From Chiua virens (lineage: Eukaryota; Basidiomycota; Agaricomycetes; Boletales; Boletaceae), in NCBI GenBank assembly GCA_019787685.1, contig JAHNUO010000007.1, forward strand, positions 1,116,001 to 1,180,000: DNA of 64,000 nt, read 5' to 3'. Below the pieces are notes generated by a model that did no database searches, was not told the DNA's origin, and was given only the letters and a program-made list of their open reading frames with translations. Numbering within the stretch: position 1 is the first letter of the stretch; every line of letters begins with the position of its first letter. A program made the position numbers and the translations under genes. Positions 32,775 through 44,440 of this stretch are shown one piece after another.

Positions 32775-33686
32775 ATGAACTCACTCACTGACCATCTTAC
32801 AGCTTTGACAACGCCAACACCATACAATGCTGCTATTGCGCACCCATTTCTCAAATCAGCGGGCAACCTGTCTCTTCCTGCCATACGTCTTGCTCTCTAC
32901 CTCTCACAGGACCGCATCTATGCCGCCCAAGCCTACCCCCGCTTCATAGCCCAGCTAATCACAAAGATCCCTCTCGACGACCCAAAAGCTGACCCGCTCG
33001 CGACTCGCACGCTCACACTCCTCGTCGGATGCCTCACCAATATTGTGCGCGAAGTCGCCTTTTTCGACACCACCGCCCGCACTTATAATCTCCCGCTCGC
33101 CCATCGCGACTGGCGCGAGCGCAAAGCAACTCGGGACTACACCGCCGAGATGGCGAGGGTCGGCGCCCTTACGTCACTCGAAGAAGGCCTTGTCTTTTTG
33201 TGGGCGATGGAAAAGGTGTGCAGCATTGCGACCGTTCGCTCGTTCGCTCGCCAGAACAGATCGCAGGTCTACTTGGACGCATGGTCCACCGTCTATCACT
33301 CACTACCTGAACAATCCATCACAGAAGCTGGATCGCAGGCCGACCTGACAGCCAAGGCCATCAGGGACCTTTCTTACAATTGGTCCAACCCCGACTTTGT
33401 ACAATTTGTACAGGATATCGGTGTTCTTGTGAATGACTACTTTACTCCTGTCATGGAAGGTCAGTATTTGGCTGGACGGAGCGCATCAGATGCACTTGGT
33501 CGTGCAGAGGCGATATGGGCACGCGTCGTCGAGCTTGAAGCAGAGTTTTGGCCCGACGAAGGCGAAGAAGACACATTACTGTGGCAGGGGGTAACCAATT
33601 GCCGTTTGAAGGTACTTCCCATGAAATTGAATCTGCGAAGGTGGCCAACTGGGTTGGTTAGGCATGATTCGCAAGGAACAGACTGA
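32775..33686 (+). CDS. TenA/THI-4 family, haem-oxygenase-like fold protein
   Basis: The protein is all-helical and resembles the TenA/THI-4/PQQC family, whose members include thiaminase II-type salvage enzymes and proteins of unknown role. Visible segments are a helical N-terminus (SLTDHLTALTTPTPYNAAIA), HPFLKSAGNLSLPAIRLALY, LSQDRIYAAQAYPRFIAQLI (the Tyr/Asp region of the active-site helix), and LTSLEEGLVFLWAMEKV. The sequence then continues with YLDAWSTVYHSLPEQSI and NWSNPDFVQFVQDIGVLVND. The first ATG inside the conserved reading is 32775; upstream codons of the open frame are not needed. It appears to be a single exon of about 303 codons. The last 20 residues after LLWQG look unlike the family and may be read-through of an intron whose GT lies near 33591, so the true 3' end is uncertain. 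Confidence 0.75.
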   Translation: MNSLTDHLTALTTPTPYNAAIAHPFLKSAGNLSLPAIRLALYLSQDRIYAAQAYPRFIAQLITKIPLDDPKADPLATRTLTLLVGCLTNIVREVAFFDTTARTYNLPLAHRDWRERKATRDYTAEMARVGALTSLEEGLVFLWAMEKVCSIATVRSFARQNRSQVYLDAWSTVYHSLPEQSITEAGSQADLTAKAIRDLSYNWSNPDFVQFVQDIGVLVNDYFTPVMEGQYLAGRSASDALGRAEAIWARVVELEAEFWPDEGEEDTLLWQGVTNCRLKVLPMKLNLRRWPTGLVRHDSQGTD

Positions 33687-34325
33687 GAGCCAAAATATGC
33701 ACGATGGAACAGATGTACATATTATCATATCCAGGTGGATGTGAATGGACGTTTCCATCCCGAGGACGGGCGACGAGGGGACGAGAGAAGTATATGGTTT
33801 CCTGATGCTAGGTTTGGGGTTCTCCCTGTCACTGTTGAAATAGCCAAAAGGGCCGGATATAAGTATTAGAGGGCAAAAATGGTACGAATACATCGAGGTT
33901 AGTTTCGTCACCGATCCAGAGGCTTCTGTGACCCGCCAACAAGTCATTACAACGCCAGTGCAACAACCCCTCCTAGCCGCAATGACGTTGTACCTTGTTG
34001 AATCTCCGTCGACCGTCTCTCGGAGTATCAGTGGAAGCGGCCACGCTTATGTCAAGTTATGTGGGGGTCGGGCTAGCTCGTATGGTCGGATTGGCGGAGA
34101 GGGCCGTGAATCGTCGGTATCGAAGGCTGCAAAACTAACTCATAATGTCGGTGTGTACCTGTGGTTGTTCAACGAGCCAAGCATTAGCTCACGGCCTTAT
34201 TACTCTACTCACCTACTATAGTCCGGTAAGAAACATGCCCACGTGGTACAGGCGCAAGCTATACCAAGTCCAGTCGGTGCTTCAAGTTTGCGCAGTCAGG
34301 TCAACTTGAAGTCGAACAAGTTATC
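33687..34325. other. Intergenic region holding a lectin relic
   Basis: Apart from the H-type lectin relic at about 33760-33870 nothing else is recognised. The right half should hold the NLR promoter. Confidence 0.5.
33760..33870 (-). pseudogene. H-type lectin gene fragment
   Basis: About 110 bases resemble the 5' part of the lectin gene at 40.1-40.9 kb. Shared runs are GAGGACGGGCGACGAG, GGACGAG, ATATGGTT, TTGGG(G)TTCTCCC and AAAAGGGCCGGATATA, in the same order. On the minus strand both encode a peptide around WENP or RENP followed by a proline-rich stretch. The fragment has no complete domain and is a decayed or partial copy. Confidence 0.7.
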
Positions 34326-37300
34326 ATGCAGCACTCCCGCAAAATTTTACTCAAACTTGCATCCGCCTCGGACAACGTCATCACCGCTGCCAACGAATTT
34401 GCTGATCGCCAGGACTTGAACAGTGTCCCTCGTTCTCATTTCCAGCTGGAAGTCGAGATGGGAAAAATTACCGTCGCCTGCGAGGGTATCGCAGAAGTCC
34501 TTCACAAATCGACTCTTTCAGAGACTACGTTCGACGTCAGACTCCAGGATTGGTTGGACAGTTATGAACCCCAACAATGTCTAGACACATTGAAGGAAAT
34601 CGAAACGTCGCTCAAGGATGAAGGCGGGTGGTTATCCCCCACGCATGACAAGATCAAGCAGGCTTTCGATTTGTTCCGTTCGCGCGACACACATTTTCGT
34701 TTTTTATCGGAATTTCCGAAGAACACCTCGTGAGTTTATACAGTGGTAACCCGGACCTTGTATGACAAAATCAAACAGGAAAAAAGAGAATGGTGCTGGA
34801 CAGCAAGATCTACACGCTTCCAGAGAATGTATCGCACAAGGGAAACCCAGCCTTCTCGAACAAGGTTTTCCGTTCCTCCCGATTGACATCAAGTAGGTCT
34901 AGTTTCTGTGATATCATGAACGATCCGCCCTAATTGTTTTTCTAGTACTGCTGAACCAGATACGGCCAGTTACCCGGACAGACACACAGCAGAGAACGCC
35001 TCGTACAAAACACCACTTGATAAGGATCAGAAGGAATATAGTAATGATATCACTTATGTTCGTTCATGCGTAATACTTATTTGCTATCCCTTTAGCGAAA
35101 AAATTGGAAGAGGTATTGAAATGGCTCGATGGATGGGACTGCGCGGAAAAACAGGAAGATACGCTGTCGCTTCGCCAACCGAATACATGCAAGTGGTTGT
35201 TTGATACAACACAATACAAGACGTGGAGAGACCCTGTTCGCGAAGTAGGCTCATTCTTATGGCTACGAGGCAAACGTAAGACACTTGATGCGTCATGGTT
35301 CATAAATTCACTTTGTTCACGTGAACATAGAGGGCGCAGGAAAATCCGTGCTGGCGTATGTTTCGTTCCACACGTCAAGCGTTTCCCATCTTGACTTGCT
35401 TTCTCTACTTGCAGGTCCTCTGTCATCGAGGCTCTTAACAAGTCACTACGCGATGGGGAAACGATCGCCTTTTTCTATTGCGATTTTCGAAATGAACGTT
35501 CTCAAAACTCTGCTGAGGCTCTACGCTCCCTCCTATCCCAGTTATTGATTCATTTTCGCGGTGATGCCGTCTCTCGTATCGGAGACGTCATCAACGGCTT
35601 AATTGAGGAAAAGGAGCGTGGTGGCCCTATACTCAGGAATAGCAAACTCCTTGCCAAATTTGCATATGACGCCGCAAACTTGCTTACTCGATCACCCCTG
35701 GTTGTCGTCGATGCCCTTGACGAATGCAAAGACCTGAAGGCACTCGTTGAGAGTCTAACTAGGCTCAAGCCTTACGTGCGACTTTTCGTGACAAGCCGCC
35801 CACGGGAAGTCATCAAGGATTGTTTTTCGGGTCTCCCTTCGGTCTCAATGGATGACGCTGGCATGTCAGACATGTTGTCGCAGGACATCAAATTGCATGT
35901 CAACCGACAACTCGCTGGTTGTCGACGTTTAAGCAATCTTGAAACTGAGATCAAGAAACAAATCTACGAGGTGTTATGCCACAAGGCAGATGGGATGTAA
36001 GGGGGCGTGCACAAACCAGCCGAAAAACTGACCCATAATCTCCCAGGTTTAGGTGGGTGCAGTGCTCACTCGACATGCTCAACCGATGTGCAACTCCGAA
36101 CGATGTCCAGGAGGTTCTTGAAACACTCCCACAGGGGCTCGAAGGAACATATGGACGAATAATAGTCGCTATTGATTTGAAGACACGGAAAGGACAATTA
36201 GCGAAACGAGCTTTGGTGTGGCTTATCGCCGCACTGCGGCCGCTGCACCTAACTGAGCTTACGGAGGGGCTTTCAATCGATGTTCGCAGGAGAACCGTAG
36301 ATTCCAGCCTCGCTCCACTGCACAGAGGTGCATTGCTGGATGCATGCGGGAGTCTAGTGATGCACATAGAAAAGACGGACACCATCACGTTATCTCACTC
36401 TAGTGTGAAGGTAGGCTCTGGGAACCAGTTGTCCGTGTCTCAATTGACGAATCGTTCTTTTCGTAGGAGTATCTCATCAATACGCTCGCTGGTAATATTG
36501 AACTCTCAGAATACCACATTCCATGGAAACGCGCGCACTTCCAGCTGGCGCAATCGTGCATGTGGTACATATCTGTTTACCTCCAACAATCACGACAAAT
36601 CGGTAATGGCACATCTGCCCACATAGCTCATGACAATGGCCACTCTCTTGACCGACCGTCTCTTCTCCGCTATGTGCTCGATTATGGCATCCATCACTTT
36701 GGACACCTGGAGACGCGAATTACGGCAATTTTTCGGGAAATAAAAGCACTGGAGGAAGTCGTTGACCAGTACGCTGATGTGTGGGATACCATGGTATACC
36801 CGCAGACAACATGCAATACGGAGTCCCATATACAAACTTGCTGGCCCACATCAAAACAGGACTTTCTGCTTTACATTCTCGTGGCTGTTGCTCCAGTTGC
36901 CATCCTACGCACATTTCTTCGTACCCCACTCAACGTCAAAAAGGGCGCGAACCCGCTGCTGTATGCTGCGTATTTTAACAAGCGTGACCATGCTCAAATA
37001 CTGCTATTGCACGGGGCGAAATTGAATGTTCAAGGCTGGAGGATCGTTGAACCCGACCAAGCCCTGCCCATTGAAGTCGCTCTCACACGTCGCAACTATT
37101 CCATTGTCGATCTCTTCGTGCAAAATGGGTCCACCGTGCCTCGACATGTATTCACACGTTTGCTGTCCGTTGACGATGCATCCGCCGTAATCCCAATTAC
37201 CACTGCAAACATACTGCTACGAACGGATGAATTTGTGGAAACTCCGGAAGCCAAAGATGAGTCTGCTTTGTGGCGGCTTGCACTGGTTACACATCCTCCT

Positions 37301-39445
37301 AGCCTATCTAACATCCAAGAACAGGCCCGCATGAATGTTATAAAGCGAATTGTCCAGCTCGGCGTTGACCCTTTAACAAGTGACTCCCAGGGCAAGACGC
37401 CACTTTGCATGGCTGTTCAAGAGGGGCATGTTTTCGCCGCGGAGTATCTTATTTCTGTTGGTGCTCTGGCCACCTCTGACCTGCTGCTGGCCGCTTTGAA
37501 CTCGCGATCGAGCTCCGAGGAGAAAGCACCAATGATCCACTGCCTAATCAAGAACGGGGCCAATGCTCGAGCGGTTTGGACTGAGACAGGAGACAATCTC
37601 CTGCATATTGCCACTGCACGGTCCTTCGATGAAGAAGACGTTCTGGAAACTGCAAAACTCCTTGTCCTTCAGGGCTGCGACGCTAACGCCGTTAATTTCT
37701 CCAGGTGGACGCCTCTTCACAATGCCGTCCAACGAGGGCACCTTTCTGTTGCAAAATATCTTCTTTCGCATGGCGCGCATCTCCCTCCTGACATACTTAC
37801 CACGTTGGAGCTGTGGTTTCTTCCGACTAAAGCACCAATGGTTCGCTACTTGGTCGAAAACAAGGCCGATGTGCACGTGCGCACCAGAAGCGGAGATTCC
37901 ATCCTCCATATTGTACTGAGATGTCATCTTCAATTTGGAAACGACGCTATGGAGATTGTGGAACTTCTTATTGGTCGTAACTGCGATGCTTTCCAGGTCA
38001 ATTCTTCCGGGGAAACACCCCTTTGTGTTGCTGTCCAATGGGGCCATGTCTCAGTTGCGCGCTTTCTCATTTCGCATGGTGCCCCAATCACGCCTGACCT
38101 TCTCTTCGTCGCATTGACGTCGGTGCGCATTTTTGTCAAAGCACCGATCGTACGCTGCTTGGTCGACAAAGGAGTCAACGCTCGTGCCCGCACCCAACAA
38201 GGAGACTCTGCTCTGCACGTCGCCTTGCGCTCCCTCAATGAAGATGATGTTTTGGAGATTGCAAACCTGCTCGTCAAGCAGGGCTGCGACGCCTTCGACG
38301 TGAATCCATGCGGTGAAACGCCGTTCAAGATCGCCGTCGAACGTGGTTTTCACTCAGTCGCACAATGTTTTCTTTCACCCAGTGCTCCTTCTGGAGTGTC
38401 TAAGGCGCTCGCTGCATGGAGCTCGTGGCGCTTGCCCGATTCGGAGAAGATTCGAATGATGCGTTTGCTGTTGGAGAGTGAACCGGACGTTCAAGCCCGC
38501 GCAACGAATGGAAACACCATCTTCCAAGTTGCATTGGAGTCCCTCCAATCTCATGACGATGCATTGCAGGCCACGAAACTTCTGGTCGATCACAATTGCG
38601 ACCCTCTTGATGCAAGTTCCAGCGGTAGAACCCCCTTCCTTGTTGCGCTAGAATGTGGGCATACCTCTGTCGCAGACTTCTTCCTTTCAATTGGCATAGC
38701 ATTACCTGATGATATATTGTTCTCGGCACTGAGTTCGGAGAAGTGCTGGAACAGAATACGAATGATGGACTACCTCATAACCCAGGGTGCTCGTGTTAAC
38801 GTCCGGGCACACAATGGTGACTCTTTGCTACATGTTGCAGTAATCTCTCTCTCAGACGACTGAAACTCTGGAAGCAATGACGTTCTCATCAAAAAGGGCT
38901 GTAATCCTACAGCATCGAACACTCGTGGTGTCACACCTTTCCATCTCATCGTAGAATACGGGCGCATGTGGCTCGTGGACCACTTCCTCCATCTCAATAT
39001 ACCACTGCCTTCCAATATCCTGTTCACCGCAGTGAAGAGCGACTTCCACCCTAGCGATGTGGTGCTTATCCTCCATTCTCTTATGATACACGGGGCAGAC
39101 GTACACTGTCATGTCACCGCGGACAATGGGGACACGGTCATCCACGCTGCCTTGGGTCACTGGCACGACGCGGTGATAAGCCACGATCATCTGGAGGTGA
39201 TCAAGGTCCTTGTCACGTATGGCTGTGACCTTCGAACACGCAATGCAGCTGAATATACCCCGCTTCAGCAAGCCATTGTTCTGGGCCAGACCTCTGTGGT
39301 GGAGTACCTGCTCTATGCGGTAGATATTTTGTCACCCGCGGAACTTGTACCGGTGATTGCACTCGCGCCTTCTCATATCCGAAGAGACCTCGAGCACATG
39401 CTGAACTGCTGGAGGGCAAACCGCGACAGACTCGTGGCATTCTGA
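34326..39445 (+). CDS. NACHT-ankyrin NLR-type protein, with an internal stop
   Basis: This is a fungal NLR (STAND) protein of roughly 1,550 residues: helical N-terminal domain (residues 1 to about 150, family not recognised), NACHT NTPase, then a long ankyrin region. The NACHT starts CKWLFDTTQYKTW. Walker A, GAGKSVLASSVIEAL, is split by two introns near 35277-35330 and 35360-35414. Walker B is SPLVVVDALDECKDL, followed by VRLFVTSRPREVIKD and ALVWLIAALRPLHLTELTEG. Ankyrin-type repeats (TPLHNAVQRGHLSVAKYLLS and relatives) fill 36950-39400. They come in an unusual long form of about 100 residues per unit, alternating with APM(I/V)RCLV-like segments. An in-frame TGA at 38861-38863 interrupts the repeats. 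The expected residues read in the next frame for about 20 bases, and the original frame then resumes. A +1 and a -1 base error explain this. Such proteins sense non-self and trigger defence or cell death in fungi. Confidence 0.85.
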
Positions 39446-40109
39446 AATCAAGGGCTCGAGGTAGGTATTTTGTATATTTTGTATTCTCATAAAAGTAAAT
39501 CTGACAGGTGGGCATAGGGATGGTCCGCATGGTTGCAAAAGAATAGATCGAGATCCAATGTTTGAGTATGACAGAGCGTGGGCTGTATAGGTCGAACTGT
39601 GGTGTATGTACATGCCATCTGCAAGGTTTCCCACCCACCCTCGCAGCTCACACATACCCGGCGGCTTGGGCTCCGGTCCTGTTGACGAGTGCACAGGGTG
39701 ACTGAGCATGAAAGTGAACGGAAATCATTGATGATGACCTAGAGCCCTCACAGCATGCCTGAATGTACATAGTGGTGTGTAGCTAACATAGTATCCCAAG
39801 CGATCAAATGATCGTGTGTATTGAGCCTGAACAAATCACTCGTGAGGTGTCGGAAGGTTCGAGTCACGCTACAAGATAAAGAGAAGAATCCAAAGTCTAG
39901 TACTGTGACTGTGACTGCCATGTTGCTTGCGTTACGAAGAAAGGAAATCCATAGTTTGGGTCTGGTGGGACTGGCGTGCAGGATCATGATTATTGGTGTT
40001 CTTTCGAGGTCGATAAAAACGAGCGTACAAACTGGAGAACCACAAAGCACTGGGTTGAATATCTACAAGGTGAGAAGTGGCGTCACATACCAGTATGCGG
40101 CGCAACTCT
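39446..40109. other. Intergenic between convergent NLR and lectin genes
   Basis: No supported gene; only frames without recognisable motifs. It should hold the two 3' ends. Confidence 0.5.
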
Positions 40110-40930
40110 CTAGTTGAAAGCGATGATGCTTGCGCCAGCGGCATAAAGGATGGTATCGTACCAGGAATCGATATGGCAAACCAGTCCCCGACACGGAGGC
40201 CCCATCAACGTAGGCCTTAACGCGAAGATTCCTCGTGCAGTCAACATTCAGATAATTCAACGCAACGAAAACAGAGGGGGTCGTCCAGAACGTGGCCGGG
40301 TCAAACGTGATCTGTTTGCTTTGTTGGTGCTGCGGCTGGGTGACCGGACGGATCTCCATCGTATTGACGGACGTGCTGAAAATGTGAGGGCGGTCCTCTG
40401 GATAGGCAATCCAGCAAGCTGTTACGCCATGCAAGAGTGTATTTCCCCAGGTCTCGATGTGAAGCGTGAACCCGCTCGTATCTATATCACTAGCGCTCAC
40501 ATTGAGACGCCAGTCGCGGCCCCTTTCGAGATCAATGTAAGTTAAAGAATACGACGACCTTGGGAGGAGTGACGAATCGGCGGTCAAACTGGACCCGCAC
40601 GCAAGCGGGGTCATTGGTTCTGCGTATATGTTCACCTGTGAGAAAGTCTACATCACAGGGTGGCAGGACGAGGATGTCCTCGATGGCACCATATAACGCG
40701 GAGTTGGACCAAGTTGCAATGTGGCAGTCAGCCCAGGTAGATGTAAAGTAGGGGATGGTTGAGCCGAAACGGATGTTTGCATCTTTGGAGGCATCTAGCG
40801 TGCGGGTACCATGGGGGAGGCGAGGACGGGCGACGAGAGGACGAGGGAAACATATGGTTGCTTGGGCGTCAGATATTGGGTTCTCCCAAGAATGTTTGGG
40901 GCTAGTGTTGAACCCGCACAGAATGGGCAT
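40110..40930 (-). CDS. Three-domain H-type lectin, with two frame breaks
   Basis: H-type lectin domains bind GalNAc-like sugars and form small beta-sandwich trimers; fungal versions are mostly cytosolic. Three units can be seen. Unit 1 has STWADCHIATWSNSALYGA. Unit 2 has RGRDWRLNVSASDIDTSGFT then LHIETWGNTLLHGVTACWIA, the clearest match. Unit 3 has SVFVALNYLNVDCTRNLRVK and HIDSWYDTILYAAGASIIAF. The step from unit 1 to 2 (around 40540-40546) and the end of unit 3 (around 40180-40200) each require a one-base frame change, so the gene is either decayed or carries assembly errors. The ATG at 40930 gives a natural N-terminus without a signal peptide; the frame is open upstream to 41119, overlapping the end of the next gene. 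A fragment of the same family lies on the far side of the NLR gene. Confidence 0.75.
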
Positions 40931-41091
40931 GGTCTTTGAGTCGAAAGAGCAGAAAAGGGCCGGATATACGGTGTTGGTTAACGGATTCAGTGACAAACAA
41001 CAACGCTGGCGCAGCAACCTCCTGGACCCGTGGGCGACGGGTTCAACGCGTGCTCGGCCATGTGATGCCCCGGATGAGTAATATCGACAAC

Positions 41092-41587
41092 TCATTCCAC
41101 ATAAATCACAATTGAGCATGGGAAAGACGAGGTGCGGTCCGTGTAGACAACCCTCAGTGTGGATTTTCGTCGCCTGAAGTAATTCGCAATGATGGGTGAC
41201 AACGAAGATGTTTTGAATCTCTGGTCAAGACGATATCGCAGGTTGGAGATGAGCCTATCCCGCGTGATCGTCGCATCGAGTTCCGACCAAAGTCCACGGT
41301 GCTAGTTGCCCAATGATAACCCTTACTCCCACCCCCGCCGAGTAACTTACTGTTGCAATGACTGGGTTCATTGTCACAAGGCAACGATATACGCGTTGTA
41401 CGTGGCTCTTCTCCTGCTCTTCCGTGGCCATCGGTATGAAACGAAGGCGACGATCACGCACCATCATATGTTCGCATTCTTGTTGTGCAAAGTTTGACAT
41501 GATATTGACGGGCTTTAGGGAACGAGCTTCAACTGGGTAGCGGTTCAGCAAGTCTGCAGACCTTGCGAGAAACAAAACCACCATCAT
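41092..41587 (-). CDS. Unrecognised 148-residue protein
   Basis: Two exons on the minus strand join cleanly: a donor GTAAGTTAC after codons for NPVIAT and an acceptor AACTAG before codons for HRGLWSELD. The result is about 148 residues. The first part is hydrophobic for six residues, then mixed helical (YPVEARSLKPVNIM, FAQQECEHMMVRDRRLRFIP, EEQEKSHVQRVYRCL). The second part is basic (ATITRDRLISNLRYRLDQRF, NYFRRRKSTLRVVY). No family is recognised. Its last codons overlap the longest possible start of the lectin gene on the same strand, so it may be an upstream part of the same transcript. The open two-exon structure with a strong donor supports a real gene. Confidence 0.45.
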
Positions 41588-41896
41588 AACCAGGCCCGGT
41601 CAAGACGTCTGCCCTCACGCGATGACTTGAAATGCTCCGATTTTGCCGAAGTTCCTTGATGAAAACAATGAAAATGAGTTATGTGATGATGGAACTTGCT
41701 GCAAAAATAATAGTAGATTCGACGGGGGTTATCTATATAACCGTAACAGGCACACGCTAAATAATTGGTAATGGGGCGTCAGCCCAGAGTAAGATAAAAG
41801 CATGGATCTAGACAATACGGAATATGTATGTTTTAGGGCGGCGCATGCACGCACAGCCGCATGTCGATCGAAACTAGTTGATGAGCGCTGAGCCGT

Positions 41897-44440
41897 CTAG
41901 CAGGTCAACGGCGGGGGTACGCCTAAAGTGGAGATGTGATCAGAACATCGCTATATCAGCATCGCCTAATAGCGACGTACCAGGATAAAACCAAAATGTG
42001 ACGCCGAGGATAAGGTAGAGGCCTGGTTACAATGTTGTGATCAGTACCAAACGAGGCCCGGCATCCAACCAAGACAACAACAAACGTACACATAAGGATC
42101 ATCCCTTCTAACCAGTTCGACTTGCCGTCTTGCACAACGTAGTTGACGGTGAGCACTGCGTATACCCACACAGGTCACGGTCAGATGAGCAGCGAAGGGA
42201 AATTAAAAAAAAGGAAACGTACCTGAAAGAACAAAACGATGGATTGGAGAGGATCGAACAACAATGTAAGCGGTTTCCCGATTATCCACCCTAATGTAAT
42301 CATAAACCTGTGTTAGCCAGAAAGATTAGCGCATAGCGACGTTCCAAGAGAAAAAAGAAGTACGGAATGACGAAGAGTGCGATTTGCTAACGGACGACAT
42401 CAGTGCGACCTCACAGCGGAGGGAGGTGAGAAAAACTTACGATACTGGAACCAACCGCAACACCCAAACTGAGTGTCAATTTGTCTTCTACGGACACTAA
42501 GACAGCAGTGACATGCTCTGCTGCATTTCCGACAATGGGGAGGAGGATGACTCCGACAAATTCCTTAGAGATATGTCCGGTATCTGTTAACCCATTAATC
42601 GAGTCGACCAGGAACTCCGCGGTAACCGCCACGAGCTATGTAGACGGTCAGCAACCGCCCTTGCAGTAAAGCTACCCATCAAACGTACCACAGTGACCAC
42701 TCCTAAGAGCCCGATAGACACAGGAACGCTCATTTGAGGTTGCTCCATCTCTTCCTCTTCAGATACGGCCTGGCCCAACTCTGCTTCAGATGCTGGTTGA
42801 ATAGCTTGAGTAATCCCGGCAGCTTGTGAATACGAGATAGGCGATGCAGCTCGCGGAGTTTCAGTGTATTGGGGCGCTGCTACAGCTCGTTTTCCTTTAC
42901 GGAATCCTTTGATCTTGAATGGATTTTGGGCGTATCGCTTGGATTCCAGAATCTCTTCGCTATCGTCCTTGTAGAGACCTTTATGTGAGGAGAGCTGGAA
43001 GAAGAGATAGGATGCGTAAACTGCAGGGCAAACTGTCAACTACACTGCAACGACTTGAAGGTAAGTTCATACTAAAGAGAAGAATAATGGCAACCTATGA
43101 TGACGTCAGATATCATTGTCCGATGTCGAGGTAGGGTAAACGCACCCCATGGCTCATTCGGAGGATTAAATGATCAGTGGTGGTTTTATCAAAATCAGGA
43201 TTCCCTTCCTGGACCATCATGAAAGCACCTGGGAGGAGAACGGCGATAACACTGATCGTTAGAAGCGTTGAGTTCATCTGTGCCGCGACTGTCGATTCGA
43301 GATTGTAATCGGTACAAATAAAAAAAGGTGAATACATACTGAGCCCAAAGCCTTGTTCCGAGAACTTCAGACCGCCCGCAAAGAAACACATGCCGAGCAC
43401 GAGCACTGTGCAGAGAGTCAAATCAACGAGATCACGGGTGGTAGTGCAACCAACGACTTACACAGGTTACTCAAGATAGAGCCAATAACTGGCCGACGCA
43501 GTGAGTCATCAATCGACAGAGATAGGTTACACCTTACGGGATGATTGTACAATGTCTATCTCACACTTGATCAAAGCAATGATCTACCAGAACAGAGCTG
43601 TAACATGTAGACATATATGATAAAAATTGCCCTACCGAAACGATCAATTCGACACTAAGGAAAACAAGGAGAGATGAGCCTAGCAGAAAGAAAAACGAAG
43701 ATTGACTTACGTATTTCCCTGAATCAAAGGTATTACAACGCAGGCAGAAACGGCACCGATAGTACTCACAAGTGTGGCGTTCATCAGACCCGCGAGCGTT
43801 TGCCCGACTCGCATCGACAATTCATCCGTAGCAAATGCGAGTCAGCTGGTGATCCATGAGCAATACGTTCATAATCTTCTAGTAACGACCCACCTTGGCA
43901 AGAGGTATGATGGCCAGGAATGAGACTGTTGGGCTGGACTGAAAACGACGAGCGAAAGAAAGAGGAAGACAACGCACAAACAAAGATAAGCGTCTGCTGT
44001 TCAGGCAACGCAAAATGTAGGGCCCACTAAGGTAGCCAATCAGAACAATTTAATGAGAAGAGAGGCCTCAGAGGAAGTAGACGTACGGAAATTGGGATAC
44101 AAACAAGGAGGATATTTAAATCTGACAAGAAATGCATAACCATAACGATGATCTTGCCTCCTATGCAGAACTTACATGACGCTAATATAACGGCTCGTAG
44201 ACTTTGCCAGACCTGTTGGGGGTGGTCCCTACTTTCTTTGTAGGGCTCCATGAGGGTAGCGGCACGGTTCCGGAGGCTGATTTTCTTTCGTTGCTGGACC
44301 GCCCCTTCCGCCGCTGATTCCCTGAAGGCTGAGGATGAACCAGCCGTTTGCGGCGGGGAACTTAGTAATTGTCTAGTGTCGTTAAGCGACTCTGCCGCGC
44401 TTGGTTCTGTCACTGGGGTCGATGATCGAGTAGAGTCCAT
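41897..44440 (-). CDS. Vacuolar Ca2+/H+ exchanger (CAX/Vcx1 family)
   Basis: The protein pumps Ca2+ into the vacuole in exchange for protons. A Ser/Pro-rich N-terminus starts at 44440. Then come the helices of the CAX fold: LLAFATDELSMRVGQTLAGL, NATLVSTIGAVSACVVTPLI, and the c-1 signature, read GNTVELIVS across an intron. Next are CEIDIVQSSLIGSILSNL, LGMCFFAGGLKFSEQGFG and MNSTLLTISVIAVLLPGAF. A charged acidic loop (EEEEMEQPQ near 42760) separates the halves. The second half has FLVDSINGLTDTGHISKEF, the c-2 signature LLPIVGNAAEHVTAV, and LSLGVAVGSSIQIALFVIPF. The c-1 signature has Thr where many members have Ala (GNAVEL), a mild variation. Many short introns interrupt the gene. The last exon reads PPPLTC with the stop at 41897-41899. 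No breaks were found. Confidence 0.88.
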
